From positions 1-64,000 of the forward strand of contig NZ_LPWE01000004.1 of assembly GCF_001723355.1 (NCBI RefSeq): 64,000 nt of DNA, in the 5' to 3' direction. The notes beneath the pieces were generated by a model. That model was not told the origin of the DNA. It worked only from the letters and a program-made list of their open reading frames with translations, and did not search any database. This DNA is from Methyloceanibacter stevinii. Lineage in GTDB: Bacteria; Pseudomonadota; Alphaproteobacteria; Rhizobiales; Methyloligellaceae. Below are positions 26,348-35,218 of the stretch, in pieces (within the stretch, counting starts at the first letter, position 1; each line of letters opens with the position of its first letter). Made by a program: the position numbers and the translations under genes.

Positions 26348-29300
26348 TCAATGAAAGTCCCGGGATTTGGGAATGATTCGGGCATCGCGGGGGTGACAGC
26401 GCGGATGCCAACGCGGGTGCCGGTCTTCGCCCTTGCGGCGCGGCTCGCCGGTCTCGGGGCGTTTGACGTGATCGGCGGGGGCGAGCGGCGGCATGAGGCC
26501 GGGCTTGGGCTGCGAGGAGCGCCAGGAGCCGGGATCGGGGCGGCGTATCTCGTCCGCGTTCGCCAGCGTGGTCTCGAACTCGTCGTCTTCGGACAGGCGA
26601 TCCAGCCAGTCGTTTTTGTCTTCGAGCCGCTCCGCGACGACATGAATAATGTCTTCGTGCCGCTGGATACGGCCATGGATCACCACGAGCCGCGCGCCCA
26701 TGACCACTTTGCGCATGCGCTCCAGGACCGAGGGCCAGATCACCGCGTTGGCGACACCGGTCTCGTCCTCGATGGTCATGAACACCACGCCGGAGGCGGA
26801 GCCGGGACGCTGGCGCACCAGGATCACGCCGCCGACGCTGACCCGTGCGCCGTCCCTCATTCCTTTGACCGCGCCGCAGGAGACGATGCGGGCGGCGCTG
26901 ACTTGTGCGCGCAGGAACGACATCGGGTGGCTTTGGAGCGAAAGCCGGAGTGTGCGGTAGTCATTCACCACATGCTCGGGCAGCTTCATGGCCGGGAGCG
27001 CCACATCCGGCTCGCGGCCCATTTCCGTGGCTTGCGCATGTTCGAAAAGCGGCAGGGCAATTTCCTTGGGGAGCCCGCGCACGGCCCACAGCGCCTGCCG
27101 CCGGTCGAGCCCGAGCGAGCGGAACGCGTCGGCGGATGCGAGCCGTTCGATGACGGCGCGGCCAAGACCGCTGCGGCGCCATAGATCCTGAATGTCGGCA
27201 TAGGGGCGATCGCGCCGGGCGACGGCTTGATCGGCATCGGCCTCGCGAAACCCGTCGATCTGCCGGAGCCCCAACCGCAAAGCGTGGGACTTGCCGGGGC
27301 CCGGCTCCAGCGTGCAATCCCAATGGCTGTGATTGATGTCGGGCGGGCGCGCCTCGACGCCATGTTCGCGGGCACAGCGCACGATCTGGGCCGGTGCATA
27401 GAAGCCCATGGGTTGGGAATTCAGCAGCGCGCAGGCGAACACGTCCGGGTAATGGCATTTGAGCCAGGACGACACATAGACGAGATGGGCGAAGCTCGCC
27501 GCGTGGCTTTCCGGAAAGCCGTAATCGCCAAACCCCTTGATCTGGTTGAAGCAGCGTTCGGCGAAGTCTTGCGGATAGCCGCGCGCGGTCATGCGGCCGA
27601 CCATCTTGTCCTGAAGCGTGCCGATCGTGCCGCGCCGCCGGAACGTCGCCATGGCGCGGCGCAGCTCGTTCGCCTCGTCGCCGGTGAACTTTGCGGCCAC
27701 CATGGCCAGGCGCATGGCCTGTTCCTGGAACAGCGGCACGCCCATGGTCTTGCCGAGCACTTGGTGCAGCTCGTCCGGCGGCCCGTGATCGGGATGGGGC
27801 GAGGGGAACTCGACCTTCTCCTCGCCGGAGCGGCGGCGCAGATAAGGATGCACCATGTCGCCCTGGATCGGGCCGGGCCGCACGATGGCGACTTCGATGA
27901 CGAGATCGTAGAAGCAGCGCGGCTTCAGGCGCGGCAGCATGTTCATCTGCGCGCGGCTCTCCACCTGGAACACGCCGATGGAATCGGCACGGCAGAGCAT
28001 GTCGTACACTTGGGGGTCTTCGCGCGGCACGGTGCCGAGCGTGAGGGTTTCGCCGTAGTGCTCCTTGAGAAGCGCGAAGGCCTTGCGGATGCAGGTGAGC
28101 ATGCCGAGGCCGAGCACATCGACCTTGAGCAAGCCCAGCGCATCGAGATCGTCCTTGTCCCATTCGATGACGGTGCGGTCTTCCATGGCCGCGTTGCCGA
28201 TGGGCACAAGCTCGGACAGAGGCCCGCGCGTCAGCACGAAGCCGCCCACATGTTGCGACAGATGCCGGGGAAAGCCGATCAGCTCATGGGCCAGGGTCAG
28301 ACAGCGCGCGAGGCGCGGGTCGGAGGGGTCGAGCCCCGCTTCGCGCACATATTTCTCCGGTAGCCCCTTATTGCTGAGGCCCCAGATCGTGCCGGCGAGC
28401 GCGGCGACGGTGTCCTCGGAAAGTCCCAGCACCTTGCCCACCTCGCGCACGGCTGAGCGGCCTCTATAAGAAATGACCGTCGCTGCAAGGCCAGCGCGGT
28501 CGCGGCCATAGCGCGCGTATATATATTGAATCACCTCCTCACGGCGCTCGTGCTCGAAGTCCACGTCGATATCGGGCGGTTCGCGGCGTTCGGGCGAGAC
28601 GAAACGCTCGAATAGAAGATCGATCTCGGTCGGGTCGACATTGGTGATGGCCAGGCAATAGCACACGGCGGAATTGGCGGCCGAGCCGCGCCCTTGGCAG
28701 AGAATGCCGAGGCTGCGTGCGTAATGCACGATGTCGTAGACGGTCAAAAAATAAGGCGCGTAGTTGAGCTCCTCGATGAGCGTGAGTTCCTTCTCGATCG
28801 TGTCGCGGACTTTATCCGGGATGCCGTCCGGAAAGCGCCAGGCGGCGCCCTCCCAGGCGAGTTCCTCCAGGTGCCCTTGCGGGGTCTTGCCTTCGGGAAC
28901 CGGTTCGTCCGGATATTCGTATCTCAACTCGTCGAGGGAGAAGCGGCACGCGTTCGCGATCTCGACCGTACGTTCCAGCGCTTCCTCATAGCCTTTGAAG
29001 AGCCGGGCCATCTCGGCGGGCGCTTTCAAGTGCCGCTCTGCGTTGGCCTCTAGGCGAAAACCCGCTTCGCGAAGCGAACATTTTTCGTGGATGCAGGTGA
29101 GCACGTCCTGGAGCGGGCGGCGCTCGGGCGTGTGATACAGCACGGCGCCGGTAGCGATGAGCGGGATGCCCGTGCGGCCGGCGAGGCTCGCGGCTCTTTC
29201 GATCCGTATACGGTCATCGCCGCGATAGCCGTGATGGGCGGCGAGATAGAGCGGGGCCTTCAGTTTTGCCTTAAGGCGCAAGAGCTCTTTTTCGAAACGG

Positions 29301-29710
29301 GCATCGTCCGTGTCCGCGGCTTCCCGCAGCGCGATGAAGATCAGCCCGTCCGCGTGTTCCGCCACGTCGTCGAGCATGAGACGGCACTCGCCCTTCTCGG
29401 CGCGGCGCTGCCCGCGTGTCAGCAGGCGGCAGAGCCTGCCATAGACTGCGCGGGAGGTGGGGTAGGCGAGAAGCGACGGGGCATCCCGCAAGATCAATCG
29501 CGCGCCGACGATGAATTGGATGCCGGCTTCCTTCGCCGCGATATGCGCGCGCACCACGCCGGCAAGCGTGTTGGCGTCCGCGACCGCGATGGCTGCATGG
29601 CCGAGCGCCGCCGCTTGGGTCACGAGTTCTTCGCCATGAGAACCGCCACGCAGAAATGTGAAGTTCGTGGTGACGTCGAGTTCGGCGTAGCGGGGTTCTG
29701 GGGTGGGCAT
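26348..29710 (-). CDS. dnaE2: Error-prone DNA polymerase DnaE2 (ImuC)
   Basis: This 1120-residue alternative catalytic subunit of DNA polymerase III carries out lesion bypass in the ImuA-ImuB-DnaE2 mutasome. The ATG at 29710 overlaps the imuB stop by one base (TGATG). The N-terminal PHP domain (YAELDVTTNFTFLRGGSHGEE) is followed by the polymerase core with catalytic acidic residues in PPDIDVDFEHERREEVI, then helix-hairpin elements, and an OB fold near the C-terminus (ARVSVGGVILVRQRPGSASG). It belongs to the SOS-controlled operon that starts at 32251. Confidence 0.95.
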   Translation of the reverse strand: MPTPEPRYAELDVTTNFTFLRGGSHGEELVTQAAALGHAAIAVADANTLAGVVRAHIAAKEAGIQFIVGARLILRDAPSLLAYPTSRAVYGRLCRLLTRGQRRAEKGECRLMLDDVAEHADGLIFIALREAADTDDARFEKELLRLKAKLKAPLYLAAHHGYRGDDRIRIERAASLAGRTGIPLIATGAVLYHTPERRPLQDVLTCIHEKCSLREAGFRLEANAERHLKAPAEMARLFKGYEEALERTVEIANACRFSLDELRYEYPDEPVPEGKTPQGHLEELAWEGAAWRFPDGIPDKVRDTIEKELTLIEELNYAPYFLTVYDIVHYARSLGILCQGRGSAANSAVCYCLAITNVDPTEIDLLFERFVSPERREPPDIDVDFEHERREEVIQYIYARYGRDRAGLAATVISYRGRSAVREVGKVLGLSEDTVAALAGTIWGLSNKGLPEKYVREAGLDPSDPRLARCLTLAHELIGFPRHLSQHVGGFVLTRGPLSELVPIGNAAMEDRTVIEWDKDDLDALGLLKVDVLGLGMLTCIRKAFALLKEHYGETLTLGTVPREDPQVYDMLCRADSIGVFQVESRAQMNMLPRLKPRCFYDLVIEVAIVRPGPIQGDMVHPYLRRRSGEEKVEFPSPHPDHGPPDELHQVLGKTMGVPLFQEQAMRLAMVAAKFTGDEANELRRAMATFRRRGTIGTLQDKMVGRMTARGYPQDFAERCFNQIKGFGDYGFPESHAASFAHLVYVSSWLKCHYPDVFACALLNSQPMGFYAPAQIVRCAREHGVEARPPDINHSHWDCTLEPGPGKSHALRLGLRQIDGFREADADQAVARRDRPYADIQDLWRRSGLGRAVIERLASADAFRSLGLDRRQALWAVRGLPKEIALPLFEHAQATEMGREPDVALPAMKLPEHVVNDYRTLRLSLQSHPMSFLRAQVSAARIVSCGAVKGMRDGARVSVGGVILVRQRPGSASGVVFMTIEDETGVANAVIWPSVLERMRKVVMGARLVVIHGRIQRHEDIIHVVAERLEDKNDWLDRLSEDDEFETTLANADEIRRPDPGSWRSSQPKPGLMPPLAPADHVKRPETGEPRRKGEDRHPRWHPRCHPRDARIIPKSRDFH

Positions 29711-31314
29711 CAGGGGAACACCCCATGCAGGAACCAGCGCGGGGGATCGCCATCGCGCGCCTCGTCCCGTTCCTGATAGAGCCCTTCGCGGAAGACCCAG
29801 TAACGGCACCCGTCCTCATCCTCGATGCGGTAGTAATCGCGCGTACGCTGCGGGGGGCTGCCGTCGAAGACGCGCCACCATTCGGACGCGATGCGCTCGG
29901 GCCCTTCCGCCTTGACCACGCGGCGGTTGACGCGCCGCCAGGTGAAGCGGAGCGGCGGTCCTTCGGGGATCTCCGCCATCACGGTCACGCTTTCCGGTTT
30001 CGCGAGCAGAAGGGGCGGCCGCGGCGGCTTCTCCAAAGAAGTGTTGTTGGCCTCGCCGTTCCAGGCCGGCAGTTTCGCAAAGGCACTGCGCGTCGTTTGC
30101 GCAAGCTCGGGGATGTGGCTCTGTTGCGGAAACAGGCGGCGCACGGTGCGGGTTCCTAAACGACTTACAAGCGCGTCGATGAGTTTTTCCGGCCCCGGCT
30201 TGCGGGCGGCCGCGCTGAGGGCGGTTTGCTCCGGAGACAGATCGTCGACGGCGAGCGCCGCGAAGGTCATGAGGTCGACGCCGAACCCCATGTCGATCGT
30301 GTCGAGCTTCTCTTTGAGAAGGCGCACCAGATGGGCCGCCGTCGCCGACGGCGCGCTCAAGCCGGCCTCGAGTGCGACGGAGGATCCGTCCGTGCGCGCG
30401 GCCCACAGCACCACACGCCGCGCGCCGGCGCGTGCGCGCGCGAGCATGCCGCAAAGCTCGTCCGCCAGACGTTCGAGGCTGGCCAGGACCCCGTCATGAG
30501 AGATGAGCGGTTCGGCAAAGGAAAGACGCGCCACGAAATCCGGCGCGGGCAGAAGCGGTGCATGCGTCTCGTTCCTCCGTCCCAGCACTTCGTCGAGGCG
30601 GCGCAGGACGCTTTCGGCGGCGTTTCTTGAATGAAAGCGCTGTTCGAGGCTGGCGCGCGGCAGGCCGTAAAGCTGGCCGATGCGTTTCAGCCCCAGCCGC
30701 CGCAAGAGGAGAACTGTATTGGGCTCAAGGCGCAGGGCCTCGATAGGGTAAGGCGCGAGCGTGTCCGGCAGAGTATCGGGCGCGGCGATGGCAGGACTGC
30801 GCCGTGTGAAATGCGCCAACGCCGAGGCGCCCCCGAGCGTACCGGCGCAGCCAAGCCGGGCGCGGAAGCCCAGCCCGGCAAGACGCTCCTTGAGATCGGC
30901 CAGCAGTTCGGGCTCGCCGCCGAAAAGATGCGCGACGCCGGTCACGTCGAGCCAGAGGCCGTCCGCGCCGTCCACATTGAGGGACGGGCCGTAGCGGGAG
31001 GCCCAGCGGGCGAGGGATTCCAGAAAGGCCGCGTCCTTCCCGGGCGCATTGGGCTCGGTGAGGAGCGCGGGGCAGATGGCGCGGGCATCGGCCAGCCGCA
31101 TGCCGGGGCTCAGCCCCTCCTGCCGGCAGGGGATGTTGAGGGCCGTGAGAGTGAGCCCGTGCGTATCGCTGCCCACAAGCGCGAAGGGCTCCTTAGCTGG
31201 CGGCGGTGCGTGGCCCGCGTGCAAGCGCTCCTGCGTCAGCCGCTCGATCGGAAGATGCGGGAACCACACGCAGACCATCCTTCTCAGGCGGCCCGTCATG
31301 ACCGGCCTGCACAT
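29710..31314 (-). CDS. imuB: ImuB, Y-family polymerase-like mutasome protein
   Basis: This roughly 534-residue protein is related to Y-family polymerases (MVCVWFPHLPIERL at the N-terminus, VDGADGLWLDVTGVAHLFGG in the palm) but lacks the full catalytic acidic set. Proteins of this type instead bind the beta clamp and recruit DnaE2. Starts at 31314, 31299 or 31278 are all possible; the longest is given. Its start lies inside the 3' end of imuA by about 120 bases, which is unusually long and may reflect an extended imuA tail. It is followed directly by dnaE2. Confidence 0.9.
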   Translation of the reverse strand: MCRPVMTGRLRRMVCVWFPHLPIERLTQERLHAGHAPPPAKEPFALVGSDTHGLTLTALNIPCRQEGLSPGMRLADARAICPALLTEPNAPGKDAAFLESLARWASRYGPSLNVDGADGLWLDVTGVAHLFGGEPELLADLKERLAGLGFRARLGCAGTLGGASALAHFTRRSPAIAAPDTLPDTLAPYPIEALRLEPNTVLLLRRLGLKRIGQLYGLPRASLEQRFHSRNAAESVLRRLDEVLGRRNETHAPLLPAPDFVARLSFAEPLISHDGVLASLERLADELCGMLARARAGARRVVLWAARTDGSSVALEAGLSAPSATAAHLVRLLKEKLDTIDMGFGVDLMTFAALAVDDLSPEQTALSAAARKPGPEKLIDALVSRLGTRTVRRLFPQQSHIPELAQTTRSAFAKLPAWNGEANNTSLEKPPRPPLLLAKPESVTVMAEIPEGPPLRFTWRRVNRRVVKAEGPERIASEWWRVFDGSPPQRTRDYYRIEDEDGCRYWVFREGLYQERDEARDGDPPRWFLHGVFP

Positions 31315-32242
31315 GGAAGCGTGCGCCTTCTCTTAATGTTTGCCCTACCGCGCTTTGCGCTGCTTGAGCGCGTGATGTCTGCCCTGCCGCGCTCTGCGCA
31401 CCTTGAACATGGCCTGCTTGAGCGCTGTCTGCCCCGGCCCGGCTGCGTTCGAGGGAGAGACGCCAGCAGGCGGGGCCGGGGGTCCCTTCGCCGAAATGGG
31501 CGCCCTCGCCGAAGCCGGCGCCCGTGTCGAAAGGGATATGGGCGCTGGCCTCCGTGGCGATCCGCCAGCGCGTGAGCGTGCCGGGGATCTTCGCCTCGCC
31601 ATGACCGGTGAGGAGGAAGCATGGCGTGCCGGCGGCGCGGGCGGCGAGCCCCAGACGCCGGGCGGTGAGCTGGGTCTTGATCTCGGTTTGGGCCAGGCCT
31701 GCGATCAACGCGCTGCTCTTCAGCCCTTCTTCCAGGGCCCAGGCGGCTTCGTCCGCGGTGCGCGTCTCGACGATGAGAACGCGTGCCGGATCGAGCCCCG
31801 CTTTGAAGAGGCCGGGGCCGTAGGGGCGTCCCCATTCCTGGGCATGCCGCTGCGTCATGCACCACAGCACCGCTCCCGGGCCTTGTTTCTGGATGTCGGC
31901 GATCACGGACAGGGCAAAGCCAAGCCCCGCCGGCGTGTCGCGATAGGCATGCGGTTTGATCTCGTGCAGCCCCGCTTGGTGAAGCGTGCCCAAAGGTTTT
32001 TGCAAGGAGGGGGCGGTCGCGGTGCCCGAGGCGGAAGAAGGCGTCAAAGAGCAGGCGGGACGGGAAGGGGCCGCACCCGGCGCGGGGGGGATGGCTAGGG
32101 AGACGGGAACCTGCTCGAGCGCCCGGATGGATGCCCGTAGCCGCTCGATCAAGACCCTTCCCGTGAGCCCGCCTGCTCTTTCTTCAACGTCAGCCGGCGG
32201 AACGAGGGCACTAAGATCGCCGTCTGGAACGTTGTTACGCAT
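31193..32242 (-). CDS. imuA: ImuA, RecA-like mutasome protein with repetitive tail
   Basis: About 349 residues from ATG 32242; a GTG at 32251 is also in frame. The middle has the RecA-like core seen in ImuA/SulA-type proteins (GLGFALSVIADIQKQG, VLWCMTQRHAQEWGRPYG, LLTGHGEAKIPGTLTRWRI). In the mutasome, ImuA connects RecA and ImuB. The C-terminus has an unusual Ala/Gln-rich imperfect repeat (AQSAAGQTS and AQSAVGQTL). It then runs about 120 bases into imuB, so the tail may be altered by an indel. It is the first gene of the operon, 18 bases from a perfect SOS box. Confidence 0.85.
   Translation of the reverse strand: MRNNVPDGDLSALVPPADVEERAGGLTGRVLIERLRASIRALEQVPVSLAIPPAPGAAPSRPACSLTPSSASGTATAPSLQKPLGTLHQAGLHEIKPHAYRDTPAGLGFALSVIADIQKQGPGAVLWCMTQRHAQEWGRPYGPGLFKAGLDPARVLIVETRTADEAAWALEEGLKSSALIAGLAQTEIKTQLTARRLGLAARAAGTPCFLLTGHGEAKIPGTLTRWRIATEASAHIPFDTGAGFGEGAHFGEGTPGPACWRLSLERSRAGADSAQAGHVQGAQSAAGQTSRAQAAQSAVGQTLREGARFHVQAGHDGPPEKDGLRVVPASSDRAADAGALARGPRTAAS
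31340..31440. repeat. Imperfect tandem repeat in the 3' part of imuA
   Basis: Two related units of roughly 45-60 bases share TGCCCT(A/G)CCGCGCT(T/C)TGCGC and GCTTGAGCGC. They encode the Ala/Gln-rich ImuA tail. Such repeats are prone to copy change and to assembly error. Confidence 0.55.
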
Positions 32243-32260
32243 TACTGACACCCCACTCTC

Positions 32261-32275
32261 GTTCCTGTTTTGTTC
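32261..32275 (-). promoter_or_regulatory. LexA-binding SOS box of the imuA-imuB-dnaE2 operon
   Basis: GTTC-N7-GTTC (GTTC at 32261-32264 and 32272-32275) matches the alphaproteobacterial LexA operator perfectly. It is 18 bases from the imuA ATG, where it would block transcription until RecA-dependent LexA cleavage. The divergent methyltransferase at 32421 is farther away and is less likely to be controlled by it. Confidence 0.9.
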
Positions 32276-32420
32276 TTACTCCCGAGTCGGAGATGAGTCA
32301 AGAAAGGACGTCCGGCACGGCCCCCAATTTGGATCCAGGCGGCGCAAATGCCGCGCTTGCGTCCCCGTGTCCGCGCGGTCATCTAAGTACCGCATCGATA
32401 AGAGAAGGAAGAATTTGCCC

Positions 32421-33299
32421 ATGACCCAGTCTCAGAGCCAGATCCATCCCCAGCCCCTGGTACAGAATGTTTCGGCGGATGATTGGGCCCATGAGCGTGG
32501 GCAAAAATGGTGCGATCAGCTTACCGCCATGGAAGCCACGCTCGATCCGGTCGATGCGCCGCTGATCGATGCGCTTCAGCTGGACGGTCCGCTCCGGATT
32601 GCGGAGATTGGCTGCGGCGGCGGGGGCACCACGCTTAAAGTTCTTCGCCAGGCGCCTGCGGGGAGCAGCGTGCACGGGCTGGACATTTCACCCGCCCTCG
32701 TCGACAAGGCGCGGACACGCGCCGCGGCCGAAACGGGCGACATCGCCATTCATATCGCCAATGCGCAGAGCGCGCCCGCGCCCGCCGGCTCCTATGACCG
32801 GCTGTTCTCGCGCTTCGGCATCATGTTCTTCGACGATCCTGAGGCCGCCTTTTCCAACCTCGCGTCCTGGCTCGCGCCCGGCGGCCGGATCGCCTTCGCC
32901 GTCTGGGGCCCGCCGCGCCAAAACCCCTGGATGACCAGCCTTCGCGATGCCGTCGCCGAAGTCATGGATGTGCCAAAGCCCGATCCCGATGCGCCGGGAC
33001 CGTTCCGCTATGCGGGCGGCGAAAAGCTGTTGGGCATTCTGAAGGCCGCCGGGCTCGGCGATCTCGAAGTCCGCGATTGGCGCGGCACGATCCCTCTTGG
33101 AGGCGGGGTCCCGCCGGAGGCGGCCGTGGATTTCGCGCTGTCAGCCTTCTCGCTCGGCGATCTGCTTGCCGAGGCCGACGCGGCCGTCAATGCCGACGTC
33201 CGCCAACGCCTGACCCAGCGCTACGCCCAGCACGAACGCGACGGGGCCGTCCACATGGACGCCCACGTTCACATCGTCACCGGGGTCCGCCCAGCCTGA
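32421..33299 (+). CDS. Class I SAM-dependent methyltransferase
   Basis: This 292-residue soluble protein has a Rossmann methyltransferase core with motif I IAEIGCGGGGTTLKVLR (about residues 60-76), an acidic loop in HGLDISPALVDKAR, and later SRFGIMFFDDPEAAFSNL and WLAPGGRIAFAVWGP. The start ATG follows AGAAGGA. It resembles UbiE/MenG-like or small-molecule methyltransferases. The substrate is not visible and the gene has no operon partner. Confidence 0.82.
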   Translation: MTQSQSQIHPQPLVQNVSADDWAHERGQKWCDQLTAMEATLDPVDAPLIDALQLDGPLRIAEIGCGGGGTTLKVLRQAPAGSSVHGLDISPALVDKARTRAAAETGDIAIHIANAQSAPAPAGSYDRLFSRFGIMFFDDPEAAFSNLASWLAPGGRIAFAVWGPPRQNPWMTSLRDAVAEVMDVPKPDPDAPGPFRYAGGEKLLGILKAAGLGDLEVRDWRGTIPLGGGVPPEAAVDFALSAFSLGDLLAEADAAVNADVRQRLTQRYAQHERDGAVHMDAHVHIVTGVRPA

Positions 33300-33395
33300 C
33301 CGTCCGAGCGCTTTCCCGCCCCAGGACGCCCGTTTGGATTTCGCTAACCAGAATCACCGCACGTTTCATGCAAAGAAGCGTAACGAGGTTTTGTC

Positions 33396-33961
33396 ATGCG
33401 TATCCTCGGATTTCCGGCCGCCGCGGGCCTTGCGGCAGCGCTCGCCGTCTTGCCGGCACCCCAAGTCTCGGCGGGGCTGTTCGATTCGGTCATCTCTTCC
33501 CAGCCGCAACGGCCTCAAGTGGTGGGGCGCCATCTGGTGTCCGTGCCGCCTGGCTATAAGCCCGGCACGATCTTCGTCCAGTTCGGCGGGCCCGGCTCTA
33601 TTACATCCTGCAGGGTGGGAGGGCCATCAGCTACCCGATCGCGGCCCCCAAGGGCGAAGCGCGATGGTCCGGCGAAACCTATGTCAGCGAGAAGCGCGTG
33701 AACCCCGGATGGACGCCGACGGCTGAAATGCGGCGGGAAAATCCCGATTTGCCGGCCTATGTGCCGGGCGGGCATCCGCGCAATCCGCTGGGGGTTCGGG
33801 CCATGTATCTCGGCAAGAGCCTCTACCGCATTCACGGCACCGATGCGCCCTGGTCCATTGGCCAGTCGGTGTCTCATGGCTGCATCCGCATGTTCAATCA
33901 AGACGTGGCCGATCTCTATCAACGCGTTTCGATAGGAACGCCCGTCAGCGTCACATGGTAA
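33396..33961 (+). CDS. L,D-transpeptidase (YkuD/ErfK family), frame broken once
   Basis: This exported protein has a signal peptide ending in QVSAG, a linker (GYKPGTIFVQFGG) and a YkuD domain with catalytic His in YRIHGTDAP and Cys in SHGCIRM. These enzymes cross-link peptidoglycan or attach outer-membrane proteins to it. The start part and the catalytic part lie in different frames that meet near 33592 at GGGCCCGGC. Adding one C joins FVQFGGP to RLYYILQGGRAISYPI, giving about 188 residues. The error is probably a missed base. Confidence 0.87.
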
Positions 33962-34197
33962 ACGCTAAGTAAACAGGAAGTAAGTCTCAGGTTAACGTCC
34001 AGAACAAAACCGCAGATTTGCTAGATTTTTTGGACTTTGTGTTAAGAAAGTTTTTACCATGGCTCTCCCGACTTTAGAGGATCGATTTAACCTATGTTCA
34101 ACGGGTGGCTGTTAGCTTCCACATCAGGTTCCACGGGCCAAACGGAGTGCGGTACGGGGCCGATGTTGAGAGTTCCAAATGTAATGGGAGAGTCCAG

Positions 34198-34371
34198 ATG
34201 ACTTCTATCAAGCGTTTTGTCAAAGACGAGTCGGGTGCTACCGCTATCGAGTATGGCCTGATTGCTGCCGGTATCGCTGTTGCCATCATCACCATGATGA
34301 CGACGCTGTCCGGTTCGCTGACCGCCCTCTTCACGGATATCGCCGGTCGTCTGAAGGTCGTCGGCGGCTAA
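34198..34371 (+). CDS. Flp/Fap-type pilin (type IVb prepilin)
   Basis: This 57-residue prepilin has the leader MTSIKRFVKDESG, a processing site before ATAIEYGLIAAGIAV and a single hydrophobic stalk ending in TDIAGRLKVVGG. The Glu at mature position 5 and the Tyr beside it are those of Flp pilins. No cpa or tad assembly gene is near, so it is an isolated pilin gene. It has its own terminator. An upstream extension of the frame to 34105 is non-family sequence. Confidence 0.9.
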   Translation: MTSIKRFVKDESGATAIEYGLIAAGIAVAIITMMTTLSGSLTALFTDIAGRLKVVGG

Positions 34372-34400
34372 TCCTAGCCTAGCGACCCAATCAGTTTCTG

Positions 34401-34439
34401 AACGGGATCCGGCCTTGGGGCCGGGTCCCGTTTGCTTTT
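34401..34439 (+). terminator. Rho-independent terminator after the Flp pilin
   Basis: A 14-base stem (AACGGGATCCGGCC with GGCCGGGTCCCGTT, one G:T or mismatch) is followed by TTGCTTTT. It makes the pilin gene monocistronic. Confidence 0.85.
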
Positions 34440-34558
34440 GTGCGCTTGCCATCACGATCCGGGCGTTTCACAAAGCGCAAAAATCCTCCACAATTCGGGC
34501 CTAATCGACGCTCTCGATTCGAAGGAGCGAAGCCTTGCCATATCAAAAAGGGCGCGCG

Positions 34559-35218
34559 ATGCGCGCGGCCTTATGCGTGGCGCTTTTGGGAGCGGCTACT
34601 ACCGGCTTCGCGGCCTCCGTGGAGGCTCACCCCCATGTCTGGGCGACCGTGCGCTCCGAAGTCGTTTTCGGTCCGGACAAGGAAATCACCGGCGTAAAAC
34701 AAGCCTGGACCTTCGACGAGTTCTACAGCGCCATGGCGGTGCAGGGGCTCGATACCAATGGCGATGGCACCTACGCGCGGGACGAACTCGAACCGCTTGC
34801 CAAGGTGAACGTCGAATCCCTGAAGGACTTCGACTATTTCACGTTCATCCGGCAGGAAGGCGAAGAGCAGTTTCTGCCGCTGAAAGGACCGGAGGACTAT
34901 TGGGTCGAGTATGACGGCACGGCGCTGACGCTCCATTTCACACTGCCGCTGGAGTCGCCTCTCGCTCCGGGCCCCAAGGGCGTCACGCTCGATGTTTACG
35001 ATCCATCGTTCTTCGTTGCGTTCGGTTTCGCCGACAAAGATCCCGTCAAGATTGACGGATCTGCGCCCGGTTGCGTGGTCAAGGTCGTGGCATCCGATCC
35101 GGAGGCGGCCGAAGACGCCAAGGCACTGACCGAATCTTTCTTCAGCCAGCTCGGGCCGGACTCCAATTACGGGTCGCAGTTCGCGCAGACCGTGACGGTG
35201 ACATGCGGCGGGCAATAG
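34559..35218 (+). CDS. DUF1007 family exported protein, partner of a nickel/cobalt exporter
   Basis: This roughly 219-residue exported protein starts at ATG 34559 (AAAGGG eight bases upstream); a TTG at 34535 would add eight residues. Its signal peptide ends near SVEA, and the mature protein opens with HPHVW, the His-rich start of DUF1007. EF-hand-like DTNGDGTYARDEL near residue 65 could bind calcium or another cation. It overlaps the NicO-family gene by 16 bases, the usual pairing for these families. It is probably a periplasmic or membrane-attached component of metal efflux. Confidence 0.85.
   Translation: MRAALCVALLGAATTGFAASVEAHPHVWATVRSEVVFGPDKEITGVKQAWTFDEFYSAMAVQGLDTNGDGTYARDELEPLAKVNVESLKDFDYFTFIRQEGEEQFLPLKGPEDYWVEYDGTALTLHFTLPLESPLAPGPKGVTLDVYDPSFFVAFGFADKDPVKIDGSAPGCVVKVVASDPEAAEDAKALTESFFSQLGPDSNYGSQFAQTVTVTCGGQ

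Noticed and set aside
27227..28363. A 378-codon open frame opposite dnaE2
   Set aside because: It lies entirely inside the conserved polymerase gene and its translation is rich in His/Arg/Ala with no motif.
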